Shown here in pieces: positions 33,603 through 44,400 of a DNA stretch of 64,000 nucleotides. Location of the stretch: the NCBI GenBank assembly GCA_037783545.1, contig JBBELK010001058.1:1-64000 (forward strand), in the 5' to 3' direction. The notes under the pieces were generated by a model. That model did not search any database. It saw only the letters and a program-made list of their open reading frames with translations, and was not told the origin of the DNA. Origin of the DNA: Henricia sp. BOLD:AAB3569 (lineage: Eukaryota > Echinodermata > Asteroidea > Spinulosida > Echinasteridae). Within the stretch, counting starts at the first letter, position 1. Each line of letters starts with the position of its first letter. The position numbers were made by a program, and so were the translations under genes.

Positions 33603-36600
33603 TCACTTTTGTAGAATGAACTGCTCAATGAATTCATTCTGTTCTGCCTCTTCTTTCTGTAGGGCTGTGGTCTGAATCCGATATCTGTGAAGTAAAGACA
33701 AAGAAAAACACAAGATTGTTTTAAATGTTCCTCAAGTACTCCCACAATACACCCTTTGCACCGGCAGCCATGACAGGGGGTAGGTTTTTCATGCATACTT
33801 ATGCATGACGCACAAGGACAATGTGACTGTGCCCTGTCATGGCCACCAGTGCAAAGGTTCTATACATGTACAATCATGACATCACGATTTCCACTGGACC
33901 AAATACAGAATACAAAGCCATATTTTCTTTGGCATTAATTTTTGACTGTTAAGTGCATTGAGAGATCCAGTGAATCTGAAAATGCGCTATATATTAAAGA
34001 ACTTGCTGTTATTATTATGGGAGTTGACTCCCTAAGATACTGGCAAAATGTTCTCTTCTATTAAACACACTTATCCCATGTTTAGTCATAAAGCCTGGGG
34101 GTAAATTTGCACAGGGCCCTGCATTCTAAAAATACCACTTCTGCAATATTGGAGAGATGAATGCCCACTTAAAATGCCGTACCTCTGCGTTTGGTTTAAA
34201 AGGCACAGACTCGTCAATACGTGCGCAGGGCCAAATTCGTGCTACGAAATACGCAGCTCCACACCTTTGCTATCGAGCTGCATATTTCGTAGCACGGATT
34301 AGGCCTTACGCGCGCATTGATGAGCCTGCGCCTTTAAATTGGGTGTTGCTATAAATGCAGGGTTTCTTTAGTCCCCAAAACTAAGAAATGCACAGACTTT
34401 CAAGTTGAACATGGGGTTTCAATTCAACACATATCGAATGTAACATGCCATCACAGAAAACAATCTTTAACCCCGACACTCTTCAATCTTCCATAATCAA
34501 TATGATTTTACATACACCCCAAGGAGCTAGGGTTAATGCATACATTCTGAGTTTGATCTATTTTCTTTCTTAACCTTTCTAACTGTGTTTTTTTCTCAGC
34601 AATCAGGGCTTGTAGCTGCTGTTGCTGTGCCTCTCTCTGCTTAGCTATGGACTTCAACAGGTTCCGAGATCCAATGGCCTGAAATTAACAATGTTTTAGA
34701 GCATAAAATTAACTGAAAAATCTTAAAAAATCAAATCCATTTAACAGACATCTCATTTTTGTTGTTGAATGCAATGATTTAGGGTAATACGTATGCAGGA
34801 TTTTCTTTTTGCCATCATTTTTGTTTTTAAATGGATTTGGTGGTTACAGCTTTTCAAACACATATACCTAATTTATTGATTCTTGTTCAGTGATGGTTAA
34901 AAGTAGATCATGTGACATTTGACTGCTCTTTATTTATGTTATTGTGCAAACGTTTGACATAAACACTGTGTAGCCTGTGGGCAATAAGATTGTTCACTCA
35001 TTTAAGGATATGCACAAATTTAGATTCACTTACCTTCATTTTTTCTTGCTCAACTTCTTTAGCAAGAAAATCGACCATCTCAATAAAGCCACCAACTATC
35101 GTCTGAAAACCATCGATTTCTACAGCACAAAGAAACAAATATATTAATTTCAGTGGCAGGAGCCTTGGCTTGCAAGATTACGGGAAAGTATAAAAAAAAA
35201 TTATGTTGGACGAGTTTTTGGCTGTTTAGAAGATTCAACAGGAAAAACTGACCACTAGCCTGCCCAGGATTCTGGAGATTCCAAGGACCTCCATGGTATT
35301 TTTTCAATGTTTGATTTTGACTGTAACTAAGGTGAGATTTCAGACACATGCTTTTGGATGAGAAGGACATGTAGCAATTTACAAAATGGCCATCGGGACA
35401 AAATAGCTAACCAGCTAAAAGTGAATCATTCCATCCATGTGTAAACGCCAAAAATTCACTTTTTTAGTCTTCTAAAAGTAATCTACCAGAATGCCTTATT
35501 AATATTAACTTAAACCTCAGTATATTTTTCCTTTTAGGACTGATTTTCTTACAAACACTTTCTTCTCACATGTCTCAAAGTTAATGAAACATTAAAATTA
35601 ACAGGCGAGTTAATTTAAAGATAACAAGCCAAAACGTCCACTTCAGCCAACTTTGACTCTAGCTCTCAGCTGTGATGAACCACTAGACTTTCAAGTTGTA
35701 CCCAAGACTGAATTATTTATAGCCAATTTATAATTATGGCCTTCTGCACAGCCATACAGTACTAAAATGATACTTGTTCTGCACGTAGCTAAGATAACCT
35801 CAGCTCTTGCTTTATCATTTTTCATTGGGATGTGGTCTTTTTAGCAGTAGAGCTGAGAAGCTTTAAGAACATGAACACGCTATCACAAAACAAATGTCAT
35901 TTTCTTACCGTGACACACTAATTCCCCCTAAAACTCACCCAAACCTTGTCAGGCATAACCACTATGCAGGTCCTTGAGGAAATAACCAGCCACGATGATT
36001 ATTTTGAGTTTTAGGGGGAATTAGTGTGTCACGGTGAGAAAATGACACATTTGATGATTTGTTTTGTGATAGCGTGTTCATGTTCTTAAAGCTTCTCAGC
36101 TCTACTGCTAAAAAGACCACATCCCAATGAAAAATGATAAAGCAAGAGCTGAGATTATCTTACTTAGCTATTCTGCACGCTGCGCTGCCTGCACATGCTG
36201 CACAGCATAGCACAGGGTTTCGAGTCATGTCGGACCCAAACCAAGTCGGACCCGAACCAAGTCGGACCCGGACCAACTCGGACCCACGACCAAGTCGGAC
36301 CCACGACCAAGTCGGACCCAGACCAAGTCGGACCCGAACCAAGTCGGACCCGGACCAACTCGGACCCACGACCAAGTCGGACCTGGACCAAGTCGGACCT
36401 GGACCAAGTCGGACCCGAACCATGTCGGACCCGGACCAACTCGGACCCACGACCAAGTCGGACCTGGACCAAGTCGGACCTGGACCAAGTCGGACCCGAA
36501 CCAAGTCGGACCCGGACCAACTCGGACCCACGACCAAGTCGGACCCACGACCAAGTCGGACCCAGACCAAGTCGGACCCGAACCAAGTCGGACCCGGACC

Positions 36601-39600
36601 AACTCGGACCCACGACCAAGTCGGACCTGGACCAAGTCGGACCTGGACCAAGTCGGACCCGAACCATGTCGGACCCGGACCAACTCGGACCCACGACCAA
36701 GTCGGACCTGGACCAAGTCGGACCTGGACCAAGTCGGACCCGAACCAAGTCGGACCCGGACCAACTCGGACCCACGACCAAGTCGGACCCACGACCAAGT
36801 CGGACCCAGACCAAGTCGGACCCGAACCAAGTCGGACCCGGACCAACTCGGACCCACGACCAAGTCGGACCTGGACCAAGTCGGACCTGGACCAAGTCGG
36901 ACCCGGACCATGTCGGACCCATGCATGACCAAGTCGGACCCCTGCTAGGTTAATTTTAGACGTTAACATTCCAATCTGCCGAATGTGCTGAATATATTTG
37001 TTTAATAAATATATATGTATTTCTTATTAAATGTGCCCTATTATATTTAAATTTTCGGATTTCCAGACTTTTATGTGCAATTTGTATAAATAATGGGATT
37101 TGAGTTATTTGCACCTCGTGAGAACATAGCGGACGACACGGGTGTCATGGGTGTTAGGCTGGATCCGAATTAGTGGCTTTGGCTGCGGCTATTGCTATGT
37201 CGTTGCTATGGGCGGACAATGACAGTCCTTATAAACAGCATAGCCACAGCCAAAGCCACTAATTCGGATCCAGAAGGGTTCTAACCACATATATATATTA
37301 ACATTGTTAATAGATATCTGTGGTTCTAACCGTTTGCTGACGTGAGGCTATGTTCGGACACTTTCAAAAACCCAGAATACATCCACCAGAAGGCCCACCA
37401 GAAGATTATATATCGTGAGTCAGTGGTAACCGAAACGTTACCCGAGTATTCCGGGTGTTTAGCACGAGAAATACCGAATCTTCAGGTTGCATCGTTCTCA
37501 GATCCAAGATACCCACGGGTTCTCACCACTGACTTGACCATCTCGTATCCACCCCATTGGAGTAAACAACTCCCTAACCTCAAACAAATTTGGAAAATCC
37601 ATCTCCACCAAATACAATAACGGAAACCTCCATTTAATCCTGGTGGAACACGCCACTGATCCTGTAAACGCTATGCACGGGAAGAAAAATACAAATCAAA
37701 AATTATCAAAAATAATTGAAATAACCAAAATAAACACTATACCTCAAAAATCGCTATCCCACCCAACGGATTCTTAAATTTAACGTGTACGAATGACACA
37801 AAATCCCAAAAATATAAACTGTGGAAATAAAAAATAAACAAAATAACACAACACATCGGTAAAACTCTAACTATAAAGGACTACAACACATTGCAATTAA
37901 CTCGATTTTGATTGCAAATACCCGAAAAAGGTCCTTTTCCAAAAAATAAAAACACAATCCGATGTTCAATTTCCACTTTTGGGTCAGGATTTTCCTAGCT
38001 GCTGAACACGAACGCCCATTGGACAACGGAACCAACCCATGGGAGGTCACGCAGAGCAGGACGCATCGACAACGCATAAAAAGCCAAACCAGGCCAATTA
38101 ACTGCAACAATGACGTGGTCAAAACGCACGGGGCTTATCAAGCCAGCAAAGTGTCTGAACTTAACTGTATACACAACAGACACATCACCAACTTGATATG
38201 ACAGCCCTTATACCAACTAAAAGCAGAAAACGCGCAAAAGAAGCGCAAAAAATAGATCTCTAAATTTAAAACATGAAATAAACACCTTGACCAAAACTAT
38301 ACCCAATATATGTCAAGGCTAAACAAAACTCAAATAAACTAAGAGCACTAACTTCGAAAAAAAGCAATGGATGCGAACGCAAACTGAAAACCCCCAACGA
38401 GAAACAACCTGTGAACAACTACCAACCTATCCAAAGCAAATCTTTCAGAAACTGAAAAATATACCGCTTTGGGTAAACTACTAAGTTTTTGTTCCGACAA
38501 TTGCTAAAACATTGGGAAAAATCTACGAGCGCTAGATAACCTTAAACCACCCATAAATAAGAGTGGCCAACATATTAAACACGCAAAAATCCTTTCTAAC
38601 ACCAAACGGCAACAAAAAGAAGCCATGCCGGCACACACCTAAACAAGCCAACGGATCAAAATAATGAAAGGACACCTAAAAAAGACAAAACTCCACTCAG
38701 TCTTAATACCAGCAACAAACCAGAACTATAAAAAGAGCAGTCACTGAACCCTAAACAATCCTGCTCTAACTAACAGAAATTTAAAAAAGCTGGCTCTACC
38801 GCTCTAAAGATTTACCCAAATGCGAGGTAATCCGATTCATTTTGAATCCACCCGCAACTGATGAAGGGCAGACGGAAGCCCAGAAAGCTAGCTCTTGCTA
38901 AACCTAAAGAACTGAAAAACGTTCTTTTACTCGCACAACCAAAAACTGGGGAAACTCTCCCACACCACCAATGTAATGTACAATAAACCCAGCAAAAACG
39001 GTACAAATTGGATACAAATAAATTTTGGAATAAAATAATATATTTTATTTCAAACAATCAAAACAAGTCAACCGGAACGCATGTGTCTCTGAATGGGAGA
39101 ACGCCACCACCCCCCTCTTTACTTGAGTCTATAGGCAGTCTCCGATAATCGTACCAATTCGTAGGGGAATCGTGGCAAAAATCGCACAGTGGGAGGCCCG
39201 CTTTAAGCGGGCCTCCCACTGTGCGATTTTGGCCACGAATTTCCTACGATTAGCTACGATTTGGTACGATTATCGCAGACTGCCTATAGACTCTACACAC
39301 AATCGTACCCAATCGTACCTAATTCGTGGCAAAAATCGCTTTAAATCCCATGATTTATACAAATTGCACATAAAAGTCCATCCTGTTGCAAGAGGATGAT
39401 ACAAGTCTGGACATACGAAAATATAAATATAGGCCTACTAGGGCACATTTAATATGAAATACATATTTATTAAACAAATATATATTCAGCACATTCGGCA
39501 ACGTCTAAAACTAACTGCATGCACCAAATACATTGGGTCCGACTTGGTCATGCATAAACCCTATTGTTGATCGGTTGTGCTGATGCATGCTGGGTAAAGA

Positions 39601-40086
39601 AAGGGAGCATATCGCGCGCGTACGCCACAGTACGGTATGCTGTTGCTCCCTTTGTCTACCCATAATGCTCTGCGCTATTTACGTATCGCGATCGATCAGC
39701 AATAGGGTCTATGGGTCCGACTTGGTCCGGGTCCGACTTGGTCGGGGTCCGACTTGGTCCGGGTCCGACTTGGTCGTGGGTCCGACTTGGCTGTGGGTCC
39801 GACTTGGTCCGGGTCCGACTTGGTTTGGGTCCGACTTGGTTTAGGTCCGACTTGGTTTGGGTCCGACATGACCTGCTATCGAGCGCGCGCTGGCGGTCCA
39901 ACGGCCTAACATTCTTTTCCCAAACAGCGATACAAACAATACGACCTGGGTTTACTTACTCTCCACAAACTCTTTACACTCCTCTTTAAGCTCTGACGTC
40001 TGCTGGTGAATTTCTGGCTCTAAAACTCGGATTTTATTCAACTCATCGAAGTGTAACCCTGCCTTGGTAACGGCTTCGTCCGCCAT
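33603..40086 (-). CDS. IFT20: IFT20, intraflagellar transport protein 20, 4 exons, 132 aa
   Basis: Small coiled-coil subunit of IFT complex B. In characterised animals it also sits at the Golgi and sorts membrane cargo towards the cilium. Exons, high to low: 40086-39960, 35119-35034, 34678-34575, 33684-33603; introns are GT-AG and phases (1, 0, 2) close on TGA. The protein opens [20 protein letters not shown], continues with [20 protein letters not shown] and a Gln-rich helix ([19 protein letters not shown]), and ends [13 protein letters not shown]. Length is 132 aa, the same as human IFT20, and similarity runs end to end. The ATG is in a good context (cgccATGG in the complement sense is acaaccATGGCGG). 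Intron 1 is 4.8 kb and full of nested transposons. The next gene downstream on the same strand, CFAP251, is also a cilium gene. Confidence 0.98.
33752..33862. mobile_element. Hairpin MITE (family C), copy in IFT20 intron 3
   Basis: cctttgcaccggcagccatg and catggccaccagtgcaaagg are inverted around a short centre containing gcatacttatgc. Confidence 0.85.
34195..34338. mobile_element. Hairpin MITE (family A), copy in IFT20 intron 3
   Basis: ttaaaaggcacagactcgtc on the left and gatgagcctgcgcctttaaa on the right, centred on gctccacacctttgctatcgagc. Diverged from 8253-8407. Confidence 0.85.
35786..36171. mobile_element. Long hairpin element, arms about 155 bp, in IFT20 intron 1
   Basis: Left arm agctaagataacctcagctc...ccctaaaactcac is repeated inverted as gagttttaggggg...gagctgagattatcttacttagct. 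The loop is about 70 bp. It ends a few tens of bp before the 15-bp array. Confidence 0.9.
36228..36944. repeat. 15-bp minisatellite, left array (about 48 units)
   Basis: Unit close to gaccaagtcggaccc, with variants gaccaactcggaccc and gaccatgtcggaccc. A higher-order period of about 244 bp is visible: the paired cacgaccaagtcggaccc variant recurs near 36301, 36545 and 36789. Because 15 is a multiple of 3, several frames on both strands stay open for about 250 codons; these are not genes. Confidence 0.95.
37162..37273. repeat. Hairpin repeat with 30-bp arms
   Basis: ggatccgaattagtggcttt on the left and aaagccactaattcggatcc on the right form a palindrome around about 50 bp. Nested in the 3.6-kb element. 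Confidence 0.85.
37330..39060. other. A/C-rich core of the 3.6-kb element, no recognisable gene
   Basis: Low in G and T on the plus strand, with stop codons in all frames after short runs. A 92-codon frame at 37342-37620 and one at 37962-38201 are not recognised. The composition is unlike the neighbouring introns. Confidence 0.4.
39125..39297. mobile_element. Hairpin MITE (family F), copy 1
   Basis: Perfect central palindrome gtgggaggcccgctttaagc and its complement, flanked by inverted gtacgattatcg and agtctataggcagtct blocks. The same words recur at 50617-50911. Confidence 0.85.
39710..39872. repeat. 15-bp minisatellite, right array (inverted, about 10 units)
   Basis: Reverse complement of the left array unit (gggtccgacttggtc), with two isolated units near 39537-39552. 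It forms the other terminus of the 3.6-kb element. Confidence 0.9.
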
Positions 40087-40462
40087 GGTTGTGAGGAATT
40101 TTAATAGACTGGTTCCCAGTCCACATTATAATTATTGTCCGGGAAAATCCTAAACATGTGGACTGTGTAGACCGAGATCCAGTCTAGGATTTTACCAAAC
40201 TTGTTTCCCCGCCCACGTCTCTCACTTCACTTCCGCGCGCTATCCCACCTGTCTTATCGTGACTACCTACAACCCGACAACAAAAATAAGTACACAACAA
40301 TTTAAGGAATGTATTATATTTTATATATTATATCAATAAGTTGATGCCACGTAAGCCCCCTGAGCTAGTTATGATTATATACCTCGTGTAGATTCCTGTC
40401 ATCTGATTGGTTAAAAGTGGGGGCATTGAATTATAGACCCCGCGCTCACATAATTCTGACTA

Positions 40463-40631
40463 TAGACTGCCGAAGTGAATACGTCACCTTTTGTTGGTTG
40501 CCTAGGCAATTGGATCTAAACTAAAAATCACTCAACCGTGTCCCAGTGCTTTTCCAATAGTATGTTTCCCGACGGCCATGATAGTTTAGATCCAATTGCC
40601 ATGGCAACGCACGTCACACTTCGGCTGTCTA
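40463..40631. mobile_element. Hairpin MITE (family B) carrying X-box-like motifs, upstream of IFT20
   Basis: Imperfect inverted repeat. Left arm begins tagactgccgaagtgaatac, right arm ends gtcacacttcggctgtcta. Each arm contains an RFX X-box-like palindrome: GTTGCCTAGGCAAT at 40497-40510 and ATTGCCATGGCAAC at 40595-40608. A second copy, reversed, is at 52762-52929. No coding capacity. Confidence 0.85.
40595..40608. promoter_or_regulatory. RFX X-box-like site upstream of IFT20
   Basis: ATTGCCATGGCAAC matches the palindromic X-box consensus GTTGCCATGGCAAC at 13 of 14 positions, 509 bp upstream of the IFT20 ATG. A second, weaker one (GTTGCCTAGGCAAT) is at 40497-40510. RFX factors are the standard activators of ciliary genes, so the site is plausible. 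Function is inferred from sequence only. Confidence 0.55.
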
Positions 40632-40768
40632 TTCCCACGGGCATAGTCATTTAGTGGGTTCCTATTGTCTAAGACCAAACATAAGCCCGGTTGCTGCCAA
40701 AGAGGAGTGATATTTTATGAATAATTCAAGACGTACATAGGTGGTCCAATATTTTTTTCCAAGTAGAC

Positions 40769-40847
40769 ACTATGAGCAACTAACAATGGAAATTGGGCAC
40801 ACACCATAATGGTTTGTGCCCAATTTCCATTGTTAGTTGCTCATAGT
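40769..40847. repeat. 79-bp hairpin with nearly perfect arms
   Basis: ctatgagcaactaacaatgg ... ccattgttagttgctcatag, arms about 37 bp around a tiny loop (cataatgg). Lies between IFT20 and the SLC18-like gene. Confidence 0.88.
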
Positions 40848-41070
40848 ACCCGACCGCCCACTATAACGAATCTTCACGAGTGTGGAACTTTTAAAGACTC
40901 GACAACATCCTTGCATAACCGCTCAGTGAACCTTTCTTTATCATACACCGAGTTTAAATGCCTGAGAATTAACCATCAGAAACAACCGGCAGTAGCAAGA
41001 GTAAATAAATTAATACTATACATTCTTTACATTTTTAAAACTCTTGACACCAGTTAGAGCAGCTATAGAC

Positions 41071-41468
41071 CATTTGCACCAGCAGCCATGACAGGGAGAA
41101 GGTTTTTATATTTAAATTTTATTTTATTTATTTATTTACTCAATTTTGATCATGTCATTGGTACAGTGAAAAAGGGAATTATCCCCGTTGTTAAATCCAC
41201 TGCCCGTTTTGAAACCATCTAACTATTTATACATGTACAAAACAAACTAACAATAAACTACATGTACTAAGTATATAAACAAGAACAAGGCAGAATAAGA
41301 TACATGTACACGAAAATAAATATACACAATAAAATACACAGAATAAGATAAACAAATTAAAAATAAGGAGTAGTTACAACAAAAATTAGAAAGTTAGAGA
41401 CAATAGATCCACAAAGTGCCTACTCGTGCATGAGGCAGGGTGACGATGCGACTGCCTGCCCCCTGTCA
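41071..41468. mobile_element. Family C MITE fused to the 3' end of the SLC18-like gene, interrupted by an AT-rich insert
   Basis: The left end (tttgcaccagcagccatgac) and inner right part (ccacaaagtgcctactcgtg, tgcctgccccctgtca) match family C. About 300 bp of AT-rich sequence (41105-41404) has been inserted within it. The right terminal 20 bp of the family are missing, and the similarity stops at the TGA stop codon of the SLC18-like gene (41468-41466). Confidence 0.7.
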
Positions 41469-44400
41469 AGTCTGTCTGGTAGTAAATATTTCGGGTTTGT
41501 GCGTGGGAATAATCAAGGTCATCTTCTCATTTTTGTCGTCGCTAGAGGGCGTTTTCTCAACATCTCGCAGACTTATGCACAAAGGCGCGAAGCAAACCAA
41601 CAAAATGCCTAGCAACCACAGCATCCTATTGTAAAATGTAAAATAAAACAAAATTAGAAAGCAAACCCAATGTTTAGGACATAAAACGAAACTTTTTACT
41701 TCAAGACGGAGACGTTACGTAACATCATAACAACCTTAACTAATGAAATAAACTTGACGTTATCCCTTACCAGCGAAAACTGACGTAGTTAAGTAACACA
41801 GCACTGATTGCAGGACCTGCACACAAAGGCAATAAGACAGCGACGTCAAAACAGATGTTTAATTCACTCATAATCAACTCACTACAAAGTCAAGGTAGCC
41901 ACCAGTCGTGGGGAGCTTTTCGTCACACAGGCCCCGTGTGTGGCGAACTGCCCAGTGGACGCGACTGCCTTGGGTCACATCACATCTATCTGTTGTGTTC
42001 TAATCACTGATCCAATGGATATAGCTATAAGAGCCATATACAGCTCAGTTATGGGATCGCGTCATACAGTATACAAGCCCCGCATCGACAAATGTGACAG
42101 GTAGCCTTTGCGTGGGACCCACGAAAAGAAAAACATAGTCCGGTACAATGAAAATTGTCAAGTTTATTATTTACCAACAATTAATCCCACGGCAAACGTC
42201 ATCATGTACAATGTAGCAGCGCCGCTGTAGGATCCGTGATAGTTCTGCTCGGCCAAATTATTAAAAATGCTACATGATACGGATTCCAGTACACCTGTTG
42301 CACAAATAATAAAAAGCAAATTAAACCATTCCATGACTGTATTCTGCGTGACTTATCATAAATAATTTTTGCATAACAAGAAAACAAAACCTAACTTTAC
42401 TATAGTCTATATCCGTTTGTTTAATTGTAACAACTCATAGAGGGCGTTACATAGAGAGTATGAGTATTCAAATCCGATGCGCTAACAGAAGTTCAACATG
42501 CATGTTTGGACTTTCGGCGTTGCGCGTCGAGATAGTGGGCTGTGCAAAAATGGAAAAATCATTCAAATCTATTTACTTTATCACTCTGGGAGAAAACACT
42601 GAACAAAACTTGCCAAAAGCGAAGCCAAACACAGCCATGGGCGGTAAAAGCATCCAGAAACGTTTAGCCATTGGAATCTGTGGGCGGTATTGGCATAAAC
42701 AATTATTATAGACAAACGAAGACACGAAAAGTATAGCATCCTAACTCGGCGTGTGACATCAATAAGACAAATTATCGCTTGGATTTGTGTAGATATTGAA
42801 AATAAATGTCTCACATGACGTCTGACACGTCCACACAGGCAATATATAAGTGTGTTATAGTGAATTTGTGAAATCTTTAACCAATGTGATGTCTACTTTG
42901 ACCGCGTTTTTCTCCACACATTTTCTCTGCCTATGACCCCAAGTTTGGTTCCCCCGCAGACATTTTAAAGAATCTTACCACTGCAAAAGACACCGCCATA
43001 ACCAGCAATGCAGTAAGATTGCACAACCACCTTGTATGTTGAAAGGAAAATAAATACATTAGTACAGAAGACATTGCGTATAATCTTAAGGCCCGGTCAC
43101 ACAGCACTCCACGTCTAAATCACGTACAAAAAGTTATGAAAATCTGGTGGACGTGGTCGTAAGTGGTAATTTTTGGTCAATTTTGGCTTGGCCGTGCTTT
43201 GTACGGGTATGGCCGTCGGCGGCTGTTCTACTGCTAAAGCACTGCCTAAGCACTGCCTAAGCACAGCCTAAGCACAGCTAACCACGTCCAGCCACGTGTA
43301 AGGTTAAAAATAGGTTCGCACGTGTTTAAACGCGGGAAAAAAAGTGGCAAGTTACCACGGCTAACCGAGGCCTCATCGCGTCTGTAGCACTGCTGATCAC
43401 GTGTTGAGCGCGGACGTAAAACGGGCACTCCACTGCCATAGCACTGCCCGTGACAGACCGCTAAACTTTCGCGTCTTACTGCGTCTTACTGCGTCTCCCC
43501 AAGTTTTAATCACTGCCGGAACACGGATTATCACGTGTGTTTCACGTGTGTTGCACGTCTTTACCACGTGTGCCACCCGTGGTTGTCCGCGGGCTAAAAT
43601 TTTGAGCAGTTCAAAACTTTTTGCCGCGTCCGACGCCGTTCCGATTTCTCCCCGCGTCCTGCCACGTCTATAAATCGACTGTAGCTCGTCTTAAACTCGA
43701 CATCAACGCGAACAACATCGTCTGCTTCACGGGAGACCACTTTTGGACGGGTTTTGGCCGTGATTAAGCCGTAAAGCGCTGTGTGACCGGGCCTTTACAT
43801 CAAGTTAGCTACTACACGACATATTGTACGTACACCGCCCCAAGGTACGTTTGCGCGCCCAAACCACTGCTCAACTTCGCAATGTATCCTGCGAGCGCGT
43901 GCATGACGTCACCCAACACCAGTGCTCGATAACACTTGACATGTTTAGGCCTACCTTATACGGTCAATATGTCATCTGATCTGTCATGTGACATGTTTAC
44001 TACGTCAGGTGACAGGATCTGACCAATCATGGCATGTGTTATCCATGCACGCGCTTCGCAGAATACATTGCGAAGTTGAGCAGTGGTTGGGGCGGACGAA
44101 CTTAGGTGGGCGCGCAAACCACTGCAAAAGGAGTGTATAGACACATATTGGGGCTTATTAATTTGATAAATGGTTTAGCTCATATAAGGGCTTTAATGAC
44201 CTATGGACCAACGACTAAAAGATATAAAGCGACTTATAACTTACCTCCCAATTTTGTGCCCAAAATATCCTAGTATTACACTGCCAAGGATGGTGGCCAA
44301 ACCAGAGGGCAGAAAGACTGCCCCTGTAAGTCAAAGAAAAAAAATATGACAAGCGGAAAACTGGTGCGATGCGTTAATTAAAGACGGAGGCTCGTCAATG

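Larger units (their letters stand above)
36225..39872. mobile_element. About 3.6-kb element with inverted terminal arrays of a 15-bp repeat, in IFT20 intron 1
   Basis: The left end (catgtcggacccaaacc) is matched inverted at the right end (ggtttgggtccgacatg). Inside the left array and again near 39430-39520 an AT-rich stretch is inverted (cattccaatctgccgaatgtgctgaatata versus tatattcagcacattcggca). The core (about 37280-39060) is A/C-rich on the plus strand with only broken reading frames. Smaller hairpin elements are nested inside (37162-37273, 39125-39297, about 39553-39710). No transposase was recognised, so this may be a non-autonomous foldback-type transposon. Confidence 0.65.
40087..41070. 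other. Intergenic region upstream of IFT20
   Basis: Presumed IFT20 promoter. It holds a short hairpin (gactggttcccagtccaca / tgtggactg..., about 40107-40183), the X-box-bearing MITE and the 79-bp hairpin. No coding exon was recognised. Confidence 0.5.

Noticed and set aside
36134..36969. Five overlapping frames of 235-269 codons on both strands
   Set aside because: They are translations of a 15-bp tandem repeat whose period is a multiple of 3. No domain, and mirror frames on both strands.
38865..38910. Hammerhead ribozyme (ctgatgaag...gaagcccagaaagc)
   Set aside because: The core words and a stem II are present, but bases 10.1/11.1 do not pair and no stem I can form between the flanks. Probably a chance resemblance.
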